Below are positions 1-7,191 of a stretch of DNA of 16,972 bases, piece by piece (position 1 is the stretch's first letter; each line of letters begins with the position of its first letter). The notes beneath the pieces are model-generated. The model ran no database searches and was not told where the DNA came from. It saw only the letters and a program-made list of their open reading frames with translations. Source of the stretch: Candidatus Uhrbacteria bacterium (lineage in GTDB: Bacteria > Patescibacteriota > Patescibacteriia > UBA9934 > UBA11717); assembly GCA_018701105.1 (NCBI GenBank), contig JABIWD010000056.1, forward strand, positions 1-16,972, read 5' to 3'. Position numbers and translations under genes: made by a program.

Positions 1-1
1 G

Positions 2-736
2 ATCATTGATAAAAAGACTAGTTTGATGGATTCATTCAAGATCGTAGACGACGTACTTCGACAGGGTGTGCAAGGGATCTCGGAACTGATTACGATACCT
101 GGACTGATCAACGTTGACTTTGCTGACGTGAAGGCGATCATGCAGAACTCAGGATCAGCGCTAATGGGAATTGGACGAGCATCTGGAGACAACCGTGCAG
201 TCGAGGCTGCCAAGCAGGCAATCGCAAGTCCGTTGCTCGAGTTGTCGATCGAGGGCGCTAAGGGAATCTTGTTTACAATCACAGGAAGTAGCGACTTGGG
301 TATGCATGAGGTCGCAGAGGCTGCCAAGGTTATTACTGGATCGGCTGACGATGACGCGCGCGTTATCTTTGGAGCGAATGTGAATGAGAACATGGAAGAT
401 GAGATAGTGATCACGGTTGTGGCGACAGGGTTCGAAGGAGCCGAGCATGCGTCTACCGTGTATGGAACAAGCTCAGTGCCCGCAGCGGCGACGTGGTCGC
501 CACCGGTTACGCGAGTTACACCCGTTGCAGAATCGCAAAGCATGCCGGATTTCATGAACACATCTAGTGTCTCTGACAAATCGGCTGACGAGAAAGTGCC
601 GGACGCTTTGTCGCGTCGCATCTCGTCAGACGAGAAACCTGCGGCTCAAGTTGAATCTCCAGCTGCACCTGTGAAGGAGGAGGACCCACAGGACTCAATA
701 GATATACCAGCATTTATTAGAAAGAAGATGATGTAG
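2..736 (+). CDS. ftsZ: Cell division protein FtsZ, C-terminal part (5' end outside window)
   Basis: FtsZ is the tubulin-like GTPase that forms the cytoplasmic Z ring and recruits the division machinery. The frame is open from the first bases, so the GTP-binding half of the gene lies upstream of the window. Visible here are the helix H7 segment (DDVLRQGVQGISELI), the T7 synergy loop (GLINVDFADVK), whose aspartates complete the GTPase site of the neighbouring subunit, and the C-terminal subdomain (GILFTITGSSDLGMHEV...ANVNENMEDEI). A variable acidic and proline-rich linker of about 75 residues follows, ending in the conserved tail IDIPAFIRKK, which in other bacteria binds FtsA, ZipA or SepF. Nothing looks broken. 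A hairpin terminator follows the stop codon within 15 bp. The apparent TTG/ATG starts at 23-28 are internal codons. Confidence 0.97.
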   Translation: MIDKKTSLMDSFKIVDDVLRQGVQGISELITIPGLINVDFADVKAIMQNSGSALMGIGRASGDNRAVEAAKQAIASPLLELSIEGAKGILFTITGSSDLGMHEVAEAAKVITGSADDDARVIFGANVNENMEDEIVITVVATGFEGAEHASTVYGTSSVPAAATWSPPVTRVTPVAESQSMPDFMNTSSVSDKSADEKVPDALSRRISSDEKPAAQVESPAAPVKEEDPQDSIDIPAFIRKKMM

Positions 737-748
737 AGAGTTGAGGCG

Positions 749-775
749 AAAAACGGGTGAAAAGCCCGTTTTTCT
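749..775 (+). terminator. Rho-independent terminator of ftsZ
   Basis: A perfect 9-bp stem (AAAAACGGG at 749-757 with CCCGTTTTT at 765-773) encloses a 7-nt loop. The U-rich 3' arm acts as the release tract. It lies 12 bp after the ftsZ stop codon and separates ftsZ from nrdR. Confidence 0.85.
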
Positions 776-783
776 GATATAAT
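775..783 (+). promoter_or_regulatory. Extended -10 promoter for nrdR-pyk
   Basis: TG-A-TATAAT at 775-783 is a consensus extended -10 element directly after the ftsZ terminator. No good -35 is present at the usual distance, which fits an extended -10 promoter. It would give an 80-nt leader containing the AT-rich repeat at 811-844. I saw no convincing pair of NrdR boxes. Confidence 0.55.
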
Positions 784-810
784 ACAATAGGAACGAGCAA
801 GATTGCTAGG

Positions 811-844
811 AATTTCAATTGGGCAATTGGGCAAATTTCAATTT
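811..844. repeat. AT-rich palindromic intergenic repeat, copy 1
   Basis: This stretch is built from AATTTCAATT, GGGCAATTGGGC and AAATTTCAATTT. It has the same architecture (TTTCAATT, GCAATTGG, then TTTCAATT) as the two arms at 13136-13168 and 13208-13246, so it is a third copy of a dispersed family. It lies in the nrdR leader just before the Shine-Dalgarno sequence at 847-851. Confidence 0.6.
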
Positions 845-863
845 ATGGAGGTTATTTCAAATT

Positions 864-1328
864 ATGAATTGTCCGATCTGCATTAGAGATACCAAGGTGG
901 TGGATACGCGACTGTCATCAGATGGTTTGGGTATTCGTCGAAGGAGGGAATGTATCGAGTGTGAATATCGCTTCTCAACAGTTGAAGAGGTGGAGCTTAT
1001 GGACCTTACGATTGTTAAGCGTGAAGGGAAGCGTGAGACCTACTCGCGCGAGAAGTTATTGAAGGGCATAGTCCGCTCGCTAGAGAAGAGGCCGTATACC
1101 GAGGCTGGGCTGAAGACTCTGATGCACTCAATCGAACAGGACATCCAGCGGACAAAGCAACAGGAGCTTTCAAGTGCGGAACTGGGCGACGTTGTCATGG
1201 AGCGTCTGCGGACATTCGACAAGGTCGCATATATAAGGTTTGCGAGTGTGTACCGGCAATTTGAAGACGTGCAGACTTTCCAAAGGGAGCTGAACGAATT
1301 GATTAGGAAACGAAATAAAACAATCTAG
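864..1328 (+). CDS. nrdR: Transcriptional repressor NrdR
   Basis: NrdR is the zinc-finger and ATP-cone repressor that senses ATP/dATP and controls ribonucleotide reductase genes. From the ATG at 864 the protein has 154 residues, the normal family length, and begins MNCPIC as NrdR proteins do. The zinc ribbon uses C3, C6, C30 and C33, with the conserved DTR and GIRRRREC between them. The ATP-cone domain runs from about residue 47 to 137 (TIVKREGKRETYSREKLLKGI...VAYIRFASVYRQFED). A GGAGG at 847-851 precedes this ATG. The frame is also open upstream to an ATG at 819, but that would add a low-complexity segment made from the repeat at 811-844. The stop codon is separated from pyk by a single T, so the two are probably translationally coupled. 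No ribonucleotide reductase gene is in the window. Confidence 0.96.
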   Translation: MNCPICIRDTKVVDTRLSSDGLGIRRRRECIECEYRFSTVEEVELMDLTIVKREGKRETYSREKLLKGIVRSLEKRPYTEAGLKTLMHSIEQDIQRTKQQELSSAELGDVVMERLRTFDKVAYIRFASVYRQFEDVQTFQRELNELIRKRNKTI

Positions 1329-1329
1329 T

Positions 1330-2715
1330 ATGAGAAGAACGAAAATTGTGTGCACCATAGGACCCGCTTCTTCAAAGATGACCGTGTTGAAGAAAATGGT
1401 GAAGGCAGGGATGAACGTGGCTAGGTTGAATTTCTCTCATGGAAATCATGAGCAGCACGAGGGCTTCATTAAGAACATTCGTGCGTTGGCGGAAGAAATG
1501 GGGGAGCCTATTACGATAATGCAGGACCTTCAGGGCCCTAAAATTCGCATTGGAGAGCTTCCAAGCAAGGGGATCGACCTTCGAGAGGGCCAGACTCTAC
1601 ATTTCTCACCTCGGGCGAAGAGTTTTACAGAAAAAGAGCGATTGATTCCGGTGACTTATGGCGGATTCTCGAGAGATGTGAAAGCGGGTGACAGGATCAT
1701 GATCGACGATGGAAATGTGGTTTGCGAGGTGTCGAACGTCCAGCGCGGCATCGTAACTGCTCGAGTTCGCACTGGAGGTTTGATTACGAGTAACAAGGGA
1801 GTGAATCTTCCAGACTCGTCTGTTCGTCTTTCTGCGCTGACAGCGAAGGATCAAAAAGATGTCGCGTTTGGTGTTCGTTTTGACGTGGACATGATCGTAT
1901 TGTCTTTCGTGAGCAACGCTGAGGATATCAAGAAGTTACGTGAGCTGATTAAGCGCGAGGAGAAGAGGCAAGGATTCAAGAGCCGTAATATCAAGATAGT
2001 TGCGAAGGTTGAACGTGCAGATGCGATTCACAGGATCGACGAGATCATCGAAGAGACTGATGCTGTGATGATCGGTCGTGGTGACCTTGGAGTAGAGATT
2101 CCCGCAGCGGAGGTGCCAATCCGACAAAAGGAAATTATCAAGAAATGTAGATGTGCAGGGAAGCCCGTAATCGTAGCCACGCAAATGCTGGAGAGCATGA
2201 AGGAGAAGCCTAGTGCGACTCGTGCAGAGGTGTCCGATATTGCAAACGCAGTGATCGACCACGCCGACGCCGTGATGTTGTCTGCGGAGTCTGCAACGGG
2301 GAAGTATCCAGTGAAAGCGATTCAGACACTTGCGAAGGTTGCCGAGGTTACAGAGGCGAGCGTGTATGATGACCTGCGCCCTGATGAGCTCTGTGTTGAT
2401 AAGAACGATGTTGCAGTTGCCTCACAGTTACGCATCGCGATAGATGGGGATGGAGTTGACGCTATCGTAACCGGGACGCAATTCGGAGAGGTCGCTGAGT
2501 ATGCGAACAGGCATCGACCGGAGGTACCGATATTTATTGCAGCCAATGAAGAGAAGGTGATGAATCAATTGAACTTACGGTGGGGTGTTAGACCATTCCT
2601 GCTCAAGAAGGCAAGGTCGTCGGATTCGTTCGAGAAGACGGCGCGTGCAGAGTTGGAAGATATGAAGCTGATAAAGAAAGCAACAAAATTATTGTTTATA
2701 ACAGGAGGGAAATAG
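1330..2715 (+). CDS. pyk: Pyruvate kinase
   Basis: This enzyme converts phosphoenolpyruvate and ADP to pyruvate and ATP, the last step of glycolysis, in the cytoplasm. The 461-residue product is slightly shorter than many bacterial forms (about 470-480). The N-terminus TKIVCTIGPAS is typical. Active-site groups are visible: R32, N34 and S36 in RLNFSHG; D66 and K71 in DLQGPKIR; the B-domain segment DDGNV; the catalytic lysine in KIVAKVERADAI; and the metal and substrate loop GRGDLGVEIP, followed by ATQMLESM, TRAEVSDIANAV and DAVMLSAESATGKYP. A C-terminal regulatory domain of about 115 residues is present. The start codon follows the nrdR stop after one base (TAG-T-ATG). A strong terminator follows. 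Pairing with nrdR suggests shared transcription rather than shared pathway. Confidence 0.97.
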   Translation: MRRTKIVCTIGPASSKMTVLKKMVKAGMNVARLNFSHGNHEQHEGFIKNIRALAEEMGEPITIMQDLQGPKIRIGELPSKGIDLREGQTLHFSPRAKSFTEKERLIPVTYGGFSRDVKAGDRIMIDDGNVVCEVSNVQRGIVTARVRTGGLITSNKGVNLPDSSVRLSALTAKDQKDVAFGVRFDVDMIVLSFVSNAEDIKKLRELIKREEKRQGFKSRNIKIVAKVERADAIHRIDEIIEETDAVMIGRGDLGVEIPAAEVPIRQKEIIKKCRCAGKPVIVATQMLESMKEKPSATRAEVSDIANAVIDHADAVMLSAESATGKYPVKAIQTLAKVAEVTEASVYDDLRPDELCVDKNDVAVASQLRIAIDGDGVDAIVTGTQFGEVAEYANRHRPEVPIFIAANEEKVMNQLNLRWGVRPFLLKKARSSDSFEKTARAELEDMKLIKKATKLLFITGGK

Positions 2716-2720
2716 AGCAA

Positions 2721-2751
2721 ACAAAAAATGAGCCATGTGCTCATTTTTTGT
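2721..2751. terminator. Bidirectional terminator between pyk and the DUF378 gene
   Basis: A perfect 12-bp stem (ACAAAAAATGAG at 2721-2732 with CTCATTTTTTGT at 2740-2751) has a 7-nt loop. The A-run on one arm and T-run on the other let it stop transcription from both convergent genes. Confidence 0.88.
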
Positions 2752-2758
2752 CTCCTTC

Positions 2759-2956
2759 TTATTTCTTCAAGTGCGCGAAGAGCATGTGTAATGCACCCAG
2801 TCCGATGAGGATGTATGCAATGCGCTCTACTAGTGGCACTGAGTCGAATACGACGTTGACCAAGTTCCAGTCAAAGAGACCAACGAGTCCCCAGTTAACT
2901 GCACCGATCATCACCAGCCACCAAGCGGTCTGGTTTAATGCGCTACCTTTCTTCAT
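2759..2956 (-). CDS. DUF378 family small membrane protein
   Basis: A 65-residue protein with two transmembrane helices (about residues 10-28 and 43-62). The segment AVNWGLVGLFDWNLVNVVF followed by RIAYILIGLGAL is the signature of the DUF378 (YuzA-like) family, found in many bacteria and of unknown function. The protein sits in the cytoplasmic membrane with a short basic N-terminus (MKKG) and C-terminus (HLKK). No clear Shine-Dalgarno sequence precedes the ATG at 2956. It is a single-gene unit convergent with pyk and ends in their shared terminator. Family assignment is firm; role is not known. Confidence 0.88.
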   Translation of the reverse strand: MKKGSALNQTAWWLVMIGAVNWGLVGLFDWNLVNVVFDSVPLVERIAYILIGLGALHMLFAHLKK

Positions 2957-3069
2957 AAGGTTGTGTAGTGATTAATAATATCTAATATCATTGTACAGTT
3001 TTGAAAGGTCAGTTCGCAGATACGACTGTGGATAGTTTTGAATATATTGGTAGAAGTATTTTCGTCGGG

Positions 3070-3096
3070 TTGACGTTAATCGGAATCTGTGATAAA
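3070..3096 (+). promoter_or_regulatory. Probable promoter of the exported GC-rich protein gene
   Basis: TTGACG at 3070-3075 is a good -35. GATAAA at 3091-3096 follows after 15 bp and is preceded by TGT, giving an extended -10. The leader to the ATG at 3157 is about 55 nt and carries AGGAG at 3147-3151. Confidence 0.5.
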
Positions 3097-3156
3097 TCTA
3101 CCGCCGCTGAGAAGCAATCCCGAGGTCGCAGTGACATCGGGAAAACAGGAGAAGTC

Positions 3157-3792
3157 ATGCGACTCAAAGTGATGTTGCTGGTTTTGTTCGGAATGATGAT
3201 GAGCTCGACTGTGGTGAAGGCCGAAGGCCTGCACTGGACCGGGTTCGAGGTTTTCGCGAAGATCTCGGGCGAACACAAGTTCAACGAGCACGTCGGGTTT
3301 CGAGGGGAGGCTGCGACCTTCCTCATCCCGAAGCACGAGCTCGCGCTCGGGTTCTTCTACGTCGGACCTACGTTCGAGACCCCGAAGAACAAGCACTTCG
3401 TCCTCTGGGCGACTATCCAGGCGGTAGCCATGCTCGGTGAGGACACCGAGGCCATCGGACCGTCGCTGTGGGCGAACATCAAGGTCCTCGACGGCAAGCT
3501 GAGTGTGTTCCTGCTCTGGGAGGCTCGCTTCCCGTTCGACGGATCGACGCCGATCTACTTCGGCGTCTACTCGCTCAGCGTGCACCCGGATGACGACGAC
3601 CTGATCGACTTCGGCTGGCACGTCGAGCAGGAAGGCCTCAACTTCGCCACCGGCCCGCAGTTCGGAGTGAAGCTGGGTCCCGTCCACTTCGGGCTCTCGT
3701 GGAACCTCGGAGAGAAGAAAGAGATCGTCGACGACGAAGTGGTGATTGAAGGAGTCACAGCAGTCCGTCTCACCGTGGCCGCGGACTTCTAG
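3157..3792 (+). CDS. Exported protein of unknown function, beta-rich, ends in Phe
   Basis: I do not recognise the family. The ATG at 3157 is chosen because AGGAG lies 5 nt upstream and the product then opens with a clear Sec signal peptide (MRLKVMLLVLFGMMMSS, probable cleavage after VVKA). The frame is open upstream to about 3001, but that part has neither a ribosome site nor signal-peptide character. The mature part, about 190 residues, has no further hydrophobic helix. It alternates short aromatic and glycine-rich strands (HVGFRGEAATFL, LALGFFYVGPTF, GVKLGPVHFGLSWNLG) and ends in VRLTVAADF, which resembles the C-terminal beta-signal of outer-membrane barrels. Codons are strongly C- or G-ending (40 of 60 bases G/C at 3601-3660), unlike the neighbours, so recent transfer is possible. 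It has its own promoter and terminator. Confidence 0.75.
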   Translation: MRLKVMLLVLFGMMMSSTVVKAEGLHWTGFEVFAKISGEHKFNEHVGFRGEAATFLIPKHELALGFFYVGPTFETPKNKHFVLWATIQAVAMLGEDTEAIGPSLWANIKVLDGKLSVFLLWEARFPFDGSTPIYFGVYSLSVHPDDDDLIDFGWHVEQEGLNFATGPQFGVKLGPVHFGLSWNLGEKKEIVDDEVVIEGVTAVRLTVAADF

Positions 3793-3818
3793 CTCCGCTG
3801 AGCCCGACTACTACAACT

Positions 3819-3866
3819 CGCCACACGACTCGAGCTCCTCGCTCGGCAGTCGTGTGGCGGTTTTTT
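3819..3866 (+). terminator. Rho-independent terminator after the exported protein
   Basis: A perfect 12-bp stem (CGCCACACGACT at 3819-3830 with AGTCGTGTGGCG at 3848-3859) is followed by six T residues at 3861-3866. The end of the T-tract abuts the -35 of the next gene. Confidence 0.88.
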
Positions 3867-3867
3867 A

Positions 3868-3895
3868 TTGACAATCTGACATTTTTTGATAATGT
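3868..3895 (+). promoter_or_regulatory. Probable promoter of the 173-residue protein gene
   Basis: TTGACA at 3868-3873 is a perfect -35. The -10 is less certain: GATAAT at 3888-3893 matches well but leaves only 14 bp of spacer, whereas TAATGT at 3890-3895 gives 16 bp. Confidence 0.45.
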
Positions 3896-3916
3896 GGCGG
3901 AGGAAGGAGACTTGCT

Positions 3917-4438
3917 ATGAATGAAGTACTGACTCTAGATGAAGCGGTAACCAGTGGGAAGATCTTTGCACTGGAACAGCATCCGAGTGCTTTGATGCCG
4001 CCTGTGGAGGTGGTGACGGCGTTACGCCGGAGCAAGATCGCGTTCACCTGGCAGTTGATCACGTCTTCACGACGGCAGATCACAGCGCAGGGGATAACGC
4101 ACGCAATGTGGCCCACGATGAGGGCGGATTTACGAGCCGTAGATCTCGAACTCGAGACAACTCTCGACCCGCTTCTGTACTTCATGTTGTGTTTCGGGCA
4201 CTACAAGATGGATGATTGGGATCTTGATCGTGCGATCTGTGCGGCGGTCGAGTACGTGCAGACGGATGAGGTTTCCGAAAGAACTCGTGAGTTGGTCATG
4301 TTCCACAGGGACGCATACGCAAAGCGCATCGCGGCACATCGTCGGAGCATGGCAGGAGTCATGGCGTGGGCAAGTGGCGAGGACGAGTTTGGTCTTGCCA
4401 CGTACCACAGCATGGGAATTGGCGCGTTCGGCGGATAG
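3917..4438 (+). CDS. Hypothetical protein, 173 residues
   Basis: I do not recognise this protein. It is predicted to be soluble and mostly helical, with no signal peptide or membrane segment. The middle is rich in charged and aromatic residues (LYFMLCFGHYKMDDWDLDRAICAAVEYV) and the C-terminus ends in small glycine-rich residues (YHSMGIGAFGG). The start has a good ribosome site (AGGAAGGA around 3901-3908), a promoter upstream and a terminator downstream, so it is very probably expressed as a single-gene unit. Base composition is somewhat more GC-rich than the housekeeping genes but less than the gene before it. No catalytic motif is obvious. Confidence 0.75.
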   Translation: MNEVLTLDEAVTSGKIFALEQHPSALMPPVEVVTALRRSKIAFTWQLITSSRRQITAQGITHAMWPTMRADLRAVDLELETTLDPLLYFMLCFGHYKMDDWDLDRAICAAVEYVQTDEVSERTRELVMFHRDAYAKRIAAHRRSMAGVMAWASGEDEFGLATYHSMGIGAFGG

Positions 4439-4456
4439 CGGTCACTCAACAACTAC

Positions 4457-4486
4457 ACCGTCCATCTGGGCGGTCGTATTTTTTTT
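4457..4486 (+). terminator. Rho-independent terminator of the 173-residue protein gene
   Basis: Stem ACCGTCC (4457-4463) pairs with GGGCGGT (4468-4474) with one G-U pair and a 4-nt loop. An uninterrupted run of eight T residues ends at 4486. Confidence 0.75.
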
Positions 4487-4517
4487 AAACAAAAACTCCG
4501 CCACGTGGCGGAGTTTT
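4487..4517 (-). terminator. Rho-independent terminator of the DoxX-like gene
   Basis: A perfect 26-bp palindrome (AAAACTCCGCCAC at 4492-4504 with GTGGCGGAGTTTT at 4505-4517) lies just after the minus-strand stop codon. Read on the minus strand it runs into TTTTTGTTT. Together with the hairpin at 4457-4486 it insulates the two convergent genes. Confidence 0.82.
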
Positions 4518-4523
4518 GAAATC

Positions 4524-4931
4524 TTATTTCCAAAGTGCCTTCCAGTCCTTTGGCCATCCGAGCAATAGCAGAAGTGCAAGTGGCGCACCCCAGTTTGCGG
4601 ATCGTTCAACAAAGTCCCAGAATGGGTCTGGTCCGAGTGGCCAGCGGATGAGCGCTGTCCAGAGTCCCCAGAATGCCATCCAGAGGATCGCGATCTTGAT
4701 TGGTCGCAGGATTACTAGGGCTGCAAGGAGCAGGTCCATGATTCCTACTGCGAATAAAATCGACACGATAGTGTCTGGGTCCATGATTCCGATAGCCTCG
4801 AAATACTTAAACCATCCTTCTTTACCTTGGAGTGCGAATACTCCATGACCGATGAACTCACCCGCAACAGCAATACGGAGAACCCACTCCACCTTGCTGT
4901 GCTTAGTTAGCGTTGAAAATAGTTTTGACAT
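4524..4931 (-). CDS. DoxX-like membrane protein
   Basis: A protein of about 135 residues with four hydrophobic helices. The opening RIAVAGEFIGHGVFALQGKEGW and the pattern of a short loop, FAVGIMDLLLAALVILRP, and a final GAPLALLLLLGW resemble the DoxX/DoxD-like family of small four-helix membrane proteins; their role is often linked to redox or respiratory processes but is not settled. The start is set at 4931 because the earlier in-frame ATG at 4955 overlaps the -10 element (TATAAT on the minus strand, 4954-4959) and so could not be in the mRNA. No clear Shine-Dalgarno precedes 4931. It is a single-gene unit with its own terminator. Confidence 0.75.
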   Translation of the reverse strand: MSKLFSTLTKHSKVEWVLRIAVAGEFIGHGVFALQGKEGWFKYFEAIGIMDPDTIVSILFAVGIMDLLLAALVILRPIKIAILWMAFWGLWTALIRWPLGPDPFWDFVERSANWGAPLALLLLLGWPKDWKALWK

Positions 4932-4953
4932 ATGTGTGATTAATGTTTTTGTC

Positions 4954-4962
4954 ATTATATCA
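4954..4962 (-). promoter_or_regulatory. Extended -10 promoter of the DoxX-like gene
   Basis: Read on the minus strand, TG-A-TATAAT spans 4962-4954, the same 9-mer as at nrdR (775-783). There is no good -35. Its position over the ATG at 4955 argues for translation from 4931. Confidence 0.55.
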
Positions 4963-5000
4963 CCAGAGACGAGCCTAGCGGTGCATAACTTGGATCGATA

Positions 5001-6218
5001 CTATTTCTTGATCAAGTATTCCATGATATATTCACGAATTTCTTTATCGATCTTTGCAGGTGGTTTGATGGATATGCAACCATTGTGAATGTAATCGGAA
5101 CATGTTTGATTACTCGCTCCGCCTCCTTGATGGTCTTCGGAGTGCGTGTACCACAAGATCGCATCGTGCTGCACACTCGCTCCGTGATATCTAAATTCAG
5201 TCTTGTCCCAGTTCCAGTCTTTGAAGGGAATATCTTTGAATTCCAACTTCTCCTGCTCTTTAACGACCTCTTTGACAGGGGTATTTAGCTCTTCTTTCAG
5301 CTGTTTTAGAGTCTGAAACTTTTTCCCTGGACTTCCCACTATCTTTTTAATGTCCGGGTTGCTCTTCGCTTGCTTTAAATCTCGTGGCGTACATCCTACC
5401 GGTGTGTCCTTATCGTACGCCTTCGTGAGACCAATCGACATATCGGCTCCCATCACAACAAGTAACTCAATGCTTTTAAAGTCGTTGCTCATGATTGCTT
5501 CATGAGAAGGTGTGAACCCCCAGTCGTCTTGCGCATTAACATCAGCCCCAGCTTTGATCAAAGCGTTCATAGTGCTGATGAATCCCTTTCTGCTCGCGTA
5601 GTGCAAGCTAGTCAGACCCTTACTATCTTTGTGATCGACCTTCGCTCCGTGCTCGAGTAACAGCTCCACCATCGACGTAACTCCAGATCCCGATGCTGTA
5701 TGAAGCGCTCCTTGTTTGTTTTTATTCAACGAGTCCACGTCGGCTCCTTTCTTGATCAACAGCTCAGCGATCTTGAGATATGCGCCAGCCTCGTCATCAA
5801 CAGCCTTTGCAATGGTTGGGTTACTCACGTTTATTGGTCGATTCTTGAGCTTGATAGCAATCTCGTCGAGCAGGGACGTTCCTGCATCGAGTCGCAGGTC
5901 GAGCTCCGGATCACCTTCCAGGAAGAAAAACTTAACTATATCGAGTTGCCCCTCAATACACGCCGTGGCGAAAGGTGACTCGCCACCTCTGTATGTAGCG
6001 AAAGGATCCGCGCCGGCATCTATAAGAACTTTCACGCAAGCGAGAGTGTCTTTTTTTGGATTATGTGGAAAAACTCTTATTGCATAGTGCAGGGCGGGGA
6101 AGCGATACGAGATCGACACATCATCAACATTGATATCACCCCTAGCCATCTCCTCCAATTTCTCTGCATTGCCCTCCGTAGCGTACTCATTGAGCTCTTT
6201 TAGTAGTTCGGGTGTCAT
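5001..6218 (-). CDS. Ankyrin-repeat protein with an unassigned C-terminal region
   Basis: A soluble protein of 405 residues from the ATG at 6218. About residues 1-320 are an ankyrin-repeat array, a protein-binding scaffold. Clear units include PALHYAIRV, VLIDAGADPFATYRGGESPF, ELLIKKGADVDSLNKNKQGALH, ELLLEHGAKVDHKDSKGLTSLH and ALIKAGADVNAQDDWGFTPSH. A lysine- and glutamate-rich linker follows, then a C-terminal region of about 75 residues with W, H, C and G clusters (FRYHGASVQHDAILWYTH, EDHQGGGASNQTCSDYI) that I cannot assign. The frame is open to 6323, but a start there would overlap the preceding gene by 71 bp; 6218 lies 34 bp after it and gives a plausible N-terminus (MTPELLKELNEYA). No Shine-Dalgarno is visible. 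No signal peptide is seen, so action is probably in the cytoplasm or through an unknown export route. Confidence 0.88.
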   Translation of the reverse strand: MTPELLKELNEYATEGNAEKLEEMARGDINVDDVSISYRFPALHYAIRVFPHNPKKDTLACVKVLIDAGADPFATYRGGESPFATACIEGQLDIVKFFFLEGDPELDLRLDAGTSLLDEIAIKLKNRPINVSNPTIAKAVDDEAGAYLKIAELLIKKGADVDSLNKNKQGALHTASGSGVTSMVELLLEHGAKVDHKDSKGLTSLHYASRKGFISTMNALIKAGADVNAQDDWGFTPSHEAIMSNDFKSIELLVVMGADMSIGLTKAYDKDTPVGCTPRDLKQAKSNPDIKKIVGSPGKKFQTLKQLKEELNTPVKEVVKEQEKLEFKDIPFKDWNWDKTEFRYHGASVQHDAILWYTHSEDHQGGGASNQTCSDYIHNGCISIKPPAKIDKEIREYIMEYLIKK

Positions 6219-6252
6219 AAATGGGATATTAGTTCTGTCAGATGGGCTGGGC

Positions 6253-6975
6253 CTATCCGCCAAGCCAGCGCCAGAATGAAAGTGTTGGTTTGTATGTCCA
6301 TCCACTGTGTCCAATAACATCAATGAGCGGGTTTTTCATCTCTGCGAGGCTGAATCTGTAGCTGTATGCCTTGCCGAGCTTCCATTTTCCATTTTTGAAA
6401 ATAAGTCCGCCGCGTATTGCACGGTCGTAACTCAATAAGTCGATCCCTTTGAAGAACGACATTGAGAAAGACGCTTCACCACTCAGGAGGTTGATAGCCT
6501 TCTTTCTTGAGATTGACTGATCTTGTGCCAAGACAGTGTGGTCCTTCTCATCAATCCGAATTCTGATGCTCTGAACCATCTTGATGCTGTAGGCAGCAAG
6601 TACCTCTCCCCATTTCTCATCTACGATATTCCATGTAACGATTATTCCGTCGTGTCGATCTTTCCTTACTGTAAATGGTACATCAAGATCGTTGATCTTC
6701 ATCAATCGTTTCCTGAGCTCATCCTCCGCTACAGGTTCAACACCTTGCGGCGGCTTGATAGACATGGCGCGTGATGTGATCCTCATCCATGCAAAGGCGA
6801 GAAGCGGCAGGTAGATTGCCAAACAGATCATGAGCACGGCAATAGCCTCGTCACTAGCACCGTCGAATATCGGTATCGTGATACCCCACCAACCCATGCT
6901 CCCAAAATAAAAAATAAAGAGCTTGAATATAGTCATCCCTTTCTTTGGCGGCCAGTGCTTGTTTCGTTTGGTCAT
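6253..6975 (-). CDS. Two-helix membrane protein of unknown function
   Basis: A 240-residue protein from the ATG at 6975. After a basic N-terminus (MTKRNKHWPPKKGM) there are two transmembrane helices (about residues 17-35 and 43-64), then a soluble domain of about 170 residues, probably cytoplasmic. The domain mixes beta and charged segments (GIIVTWNIVDEKWGEVLAAYSIKM, RIRIDEKDHTVLAQDQ). I do not recognise it beyond a loose likeness to hypothetical proteins with a membrane hairpin followed by a beta-rich domain. The start at 6975 is preferred over 7011 because TATCAT at 6982-6987 is a plausible -10 only 6 bp upstream, which makes a leaderless mRNA. The ankyrin gene follows on the same strand after 34 bp, so the two probably form an operon. 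Confidence 0.72.
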   Translation of the reverse strand: MTKRNKHWPPKKGMTIFKLFIFYFGSMGWWGITIPIFDGASDEAIAVLMICLAIYLPLLAFAWMRITSRAMSIKPPQGVEPVAEDELRKRLMKINDLDVPFTVRKDRHDGIIVTWNIVDEKWGEVLAAYSIKMVQSIRIRIDEKDHTVLAQDQSISRKKAINLLSGEASFSMSFFKGIDLLSYDRAIRGGLIFKNGKWKLGKAYSYRFSLAEMKNPLIDVIGHSGWTYKPTLSFWRWLGG

Positions 6976-7017
6976 ATGAGCATGATACAGGATCTGCCTG
7001 CGGTGATCCATACGGCA

Positions 7018-7046
7018 AACAAAAAACCCGACCGAAGTCGGATGTT
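7018..7046 (-). terminator. Rho-independent terminator with UUCG loop
   Basis: On the minus strand a stem ATCCGAC / GTCGGGT (one G-U pair) closes a TTCG tetraloop and is followed by TTTTTTGTTT. It stops minus-strand transcription from the repeat region 7047-7190 before the membrane-protein gene. No protein gene lies directly upstream, so the terminated transcript would be non-coding or read-through from tRNA-Asp. Confidence 0.75.
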
Positions 7047-7049
7047 TTG

Positions 7050-7190
7050 CTGGCGTGCCACGTGAATCCCGGCGACACTAAAATGCCACGTAAAATCAAA
7101 CTCTCAAGCTGGCGTGCCACGTGAACAGCCGCGTTCACTTGAATACTACGTAAAATCAACTCTCGACTATCGGTTGATCACGTGGCTACG
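7050..7190. repeat. Imperfect tandem repeat of ACGT-centred boxes
   Basis: Two copies of a unit of about 59 bp begin with CTGGCGTGCCACGTGAA at 7050-7066 and 7109-7125, and share ACGTAAAATCAA plus CTCTC further on (7088-7105 and 7148-7164). Within each unit the ACGT core recurs about halfway, so cores stand at 7060, 7088, 7119, 7148 and 7180, spaced 28 to 32 bp. A sixth core at 7219 overlaps the CCA end of tRNA-Asp. The minus strand can form hairpins such as GTGAAC / GTTCAC (7123-7140 region). The block is bounded by two minus-strand terminators. No open reading frame of interest runs through it. Confidence 0.7.
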
Positions 7191-7191
7191 C

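Noticed and set aside
775..863. NrdR boxes in front of nrdR for self-regulation
   Set aside because: No pair of 16-bp palindromic boxes of the expected kind could be seen in the leader.
3076..3687. Minus-strand reading frame opposite the exported protein
   Set aside because: It is a composition shadow rich in E, V and R without start signals; the plus frame has a signal peptide and ribosome site.
4212..4568. Overlapping plus-strand reading frame across the 173-residue protein end
   Set aside because: It runs through two terminator hairpins and has no ribosome site.
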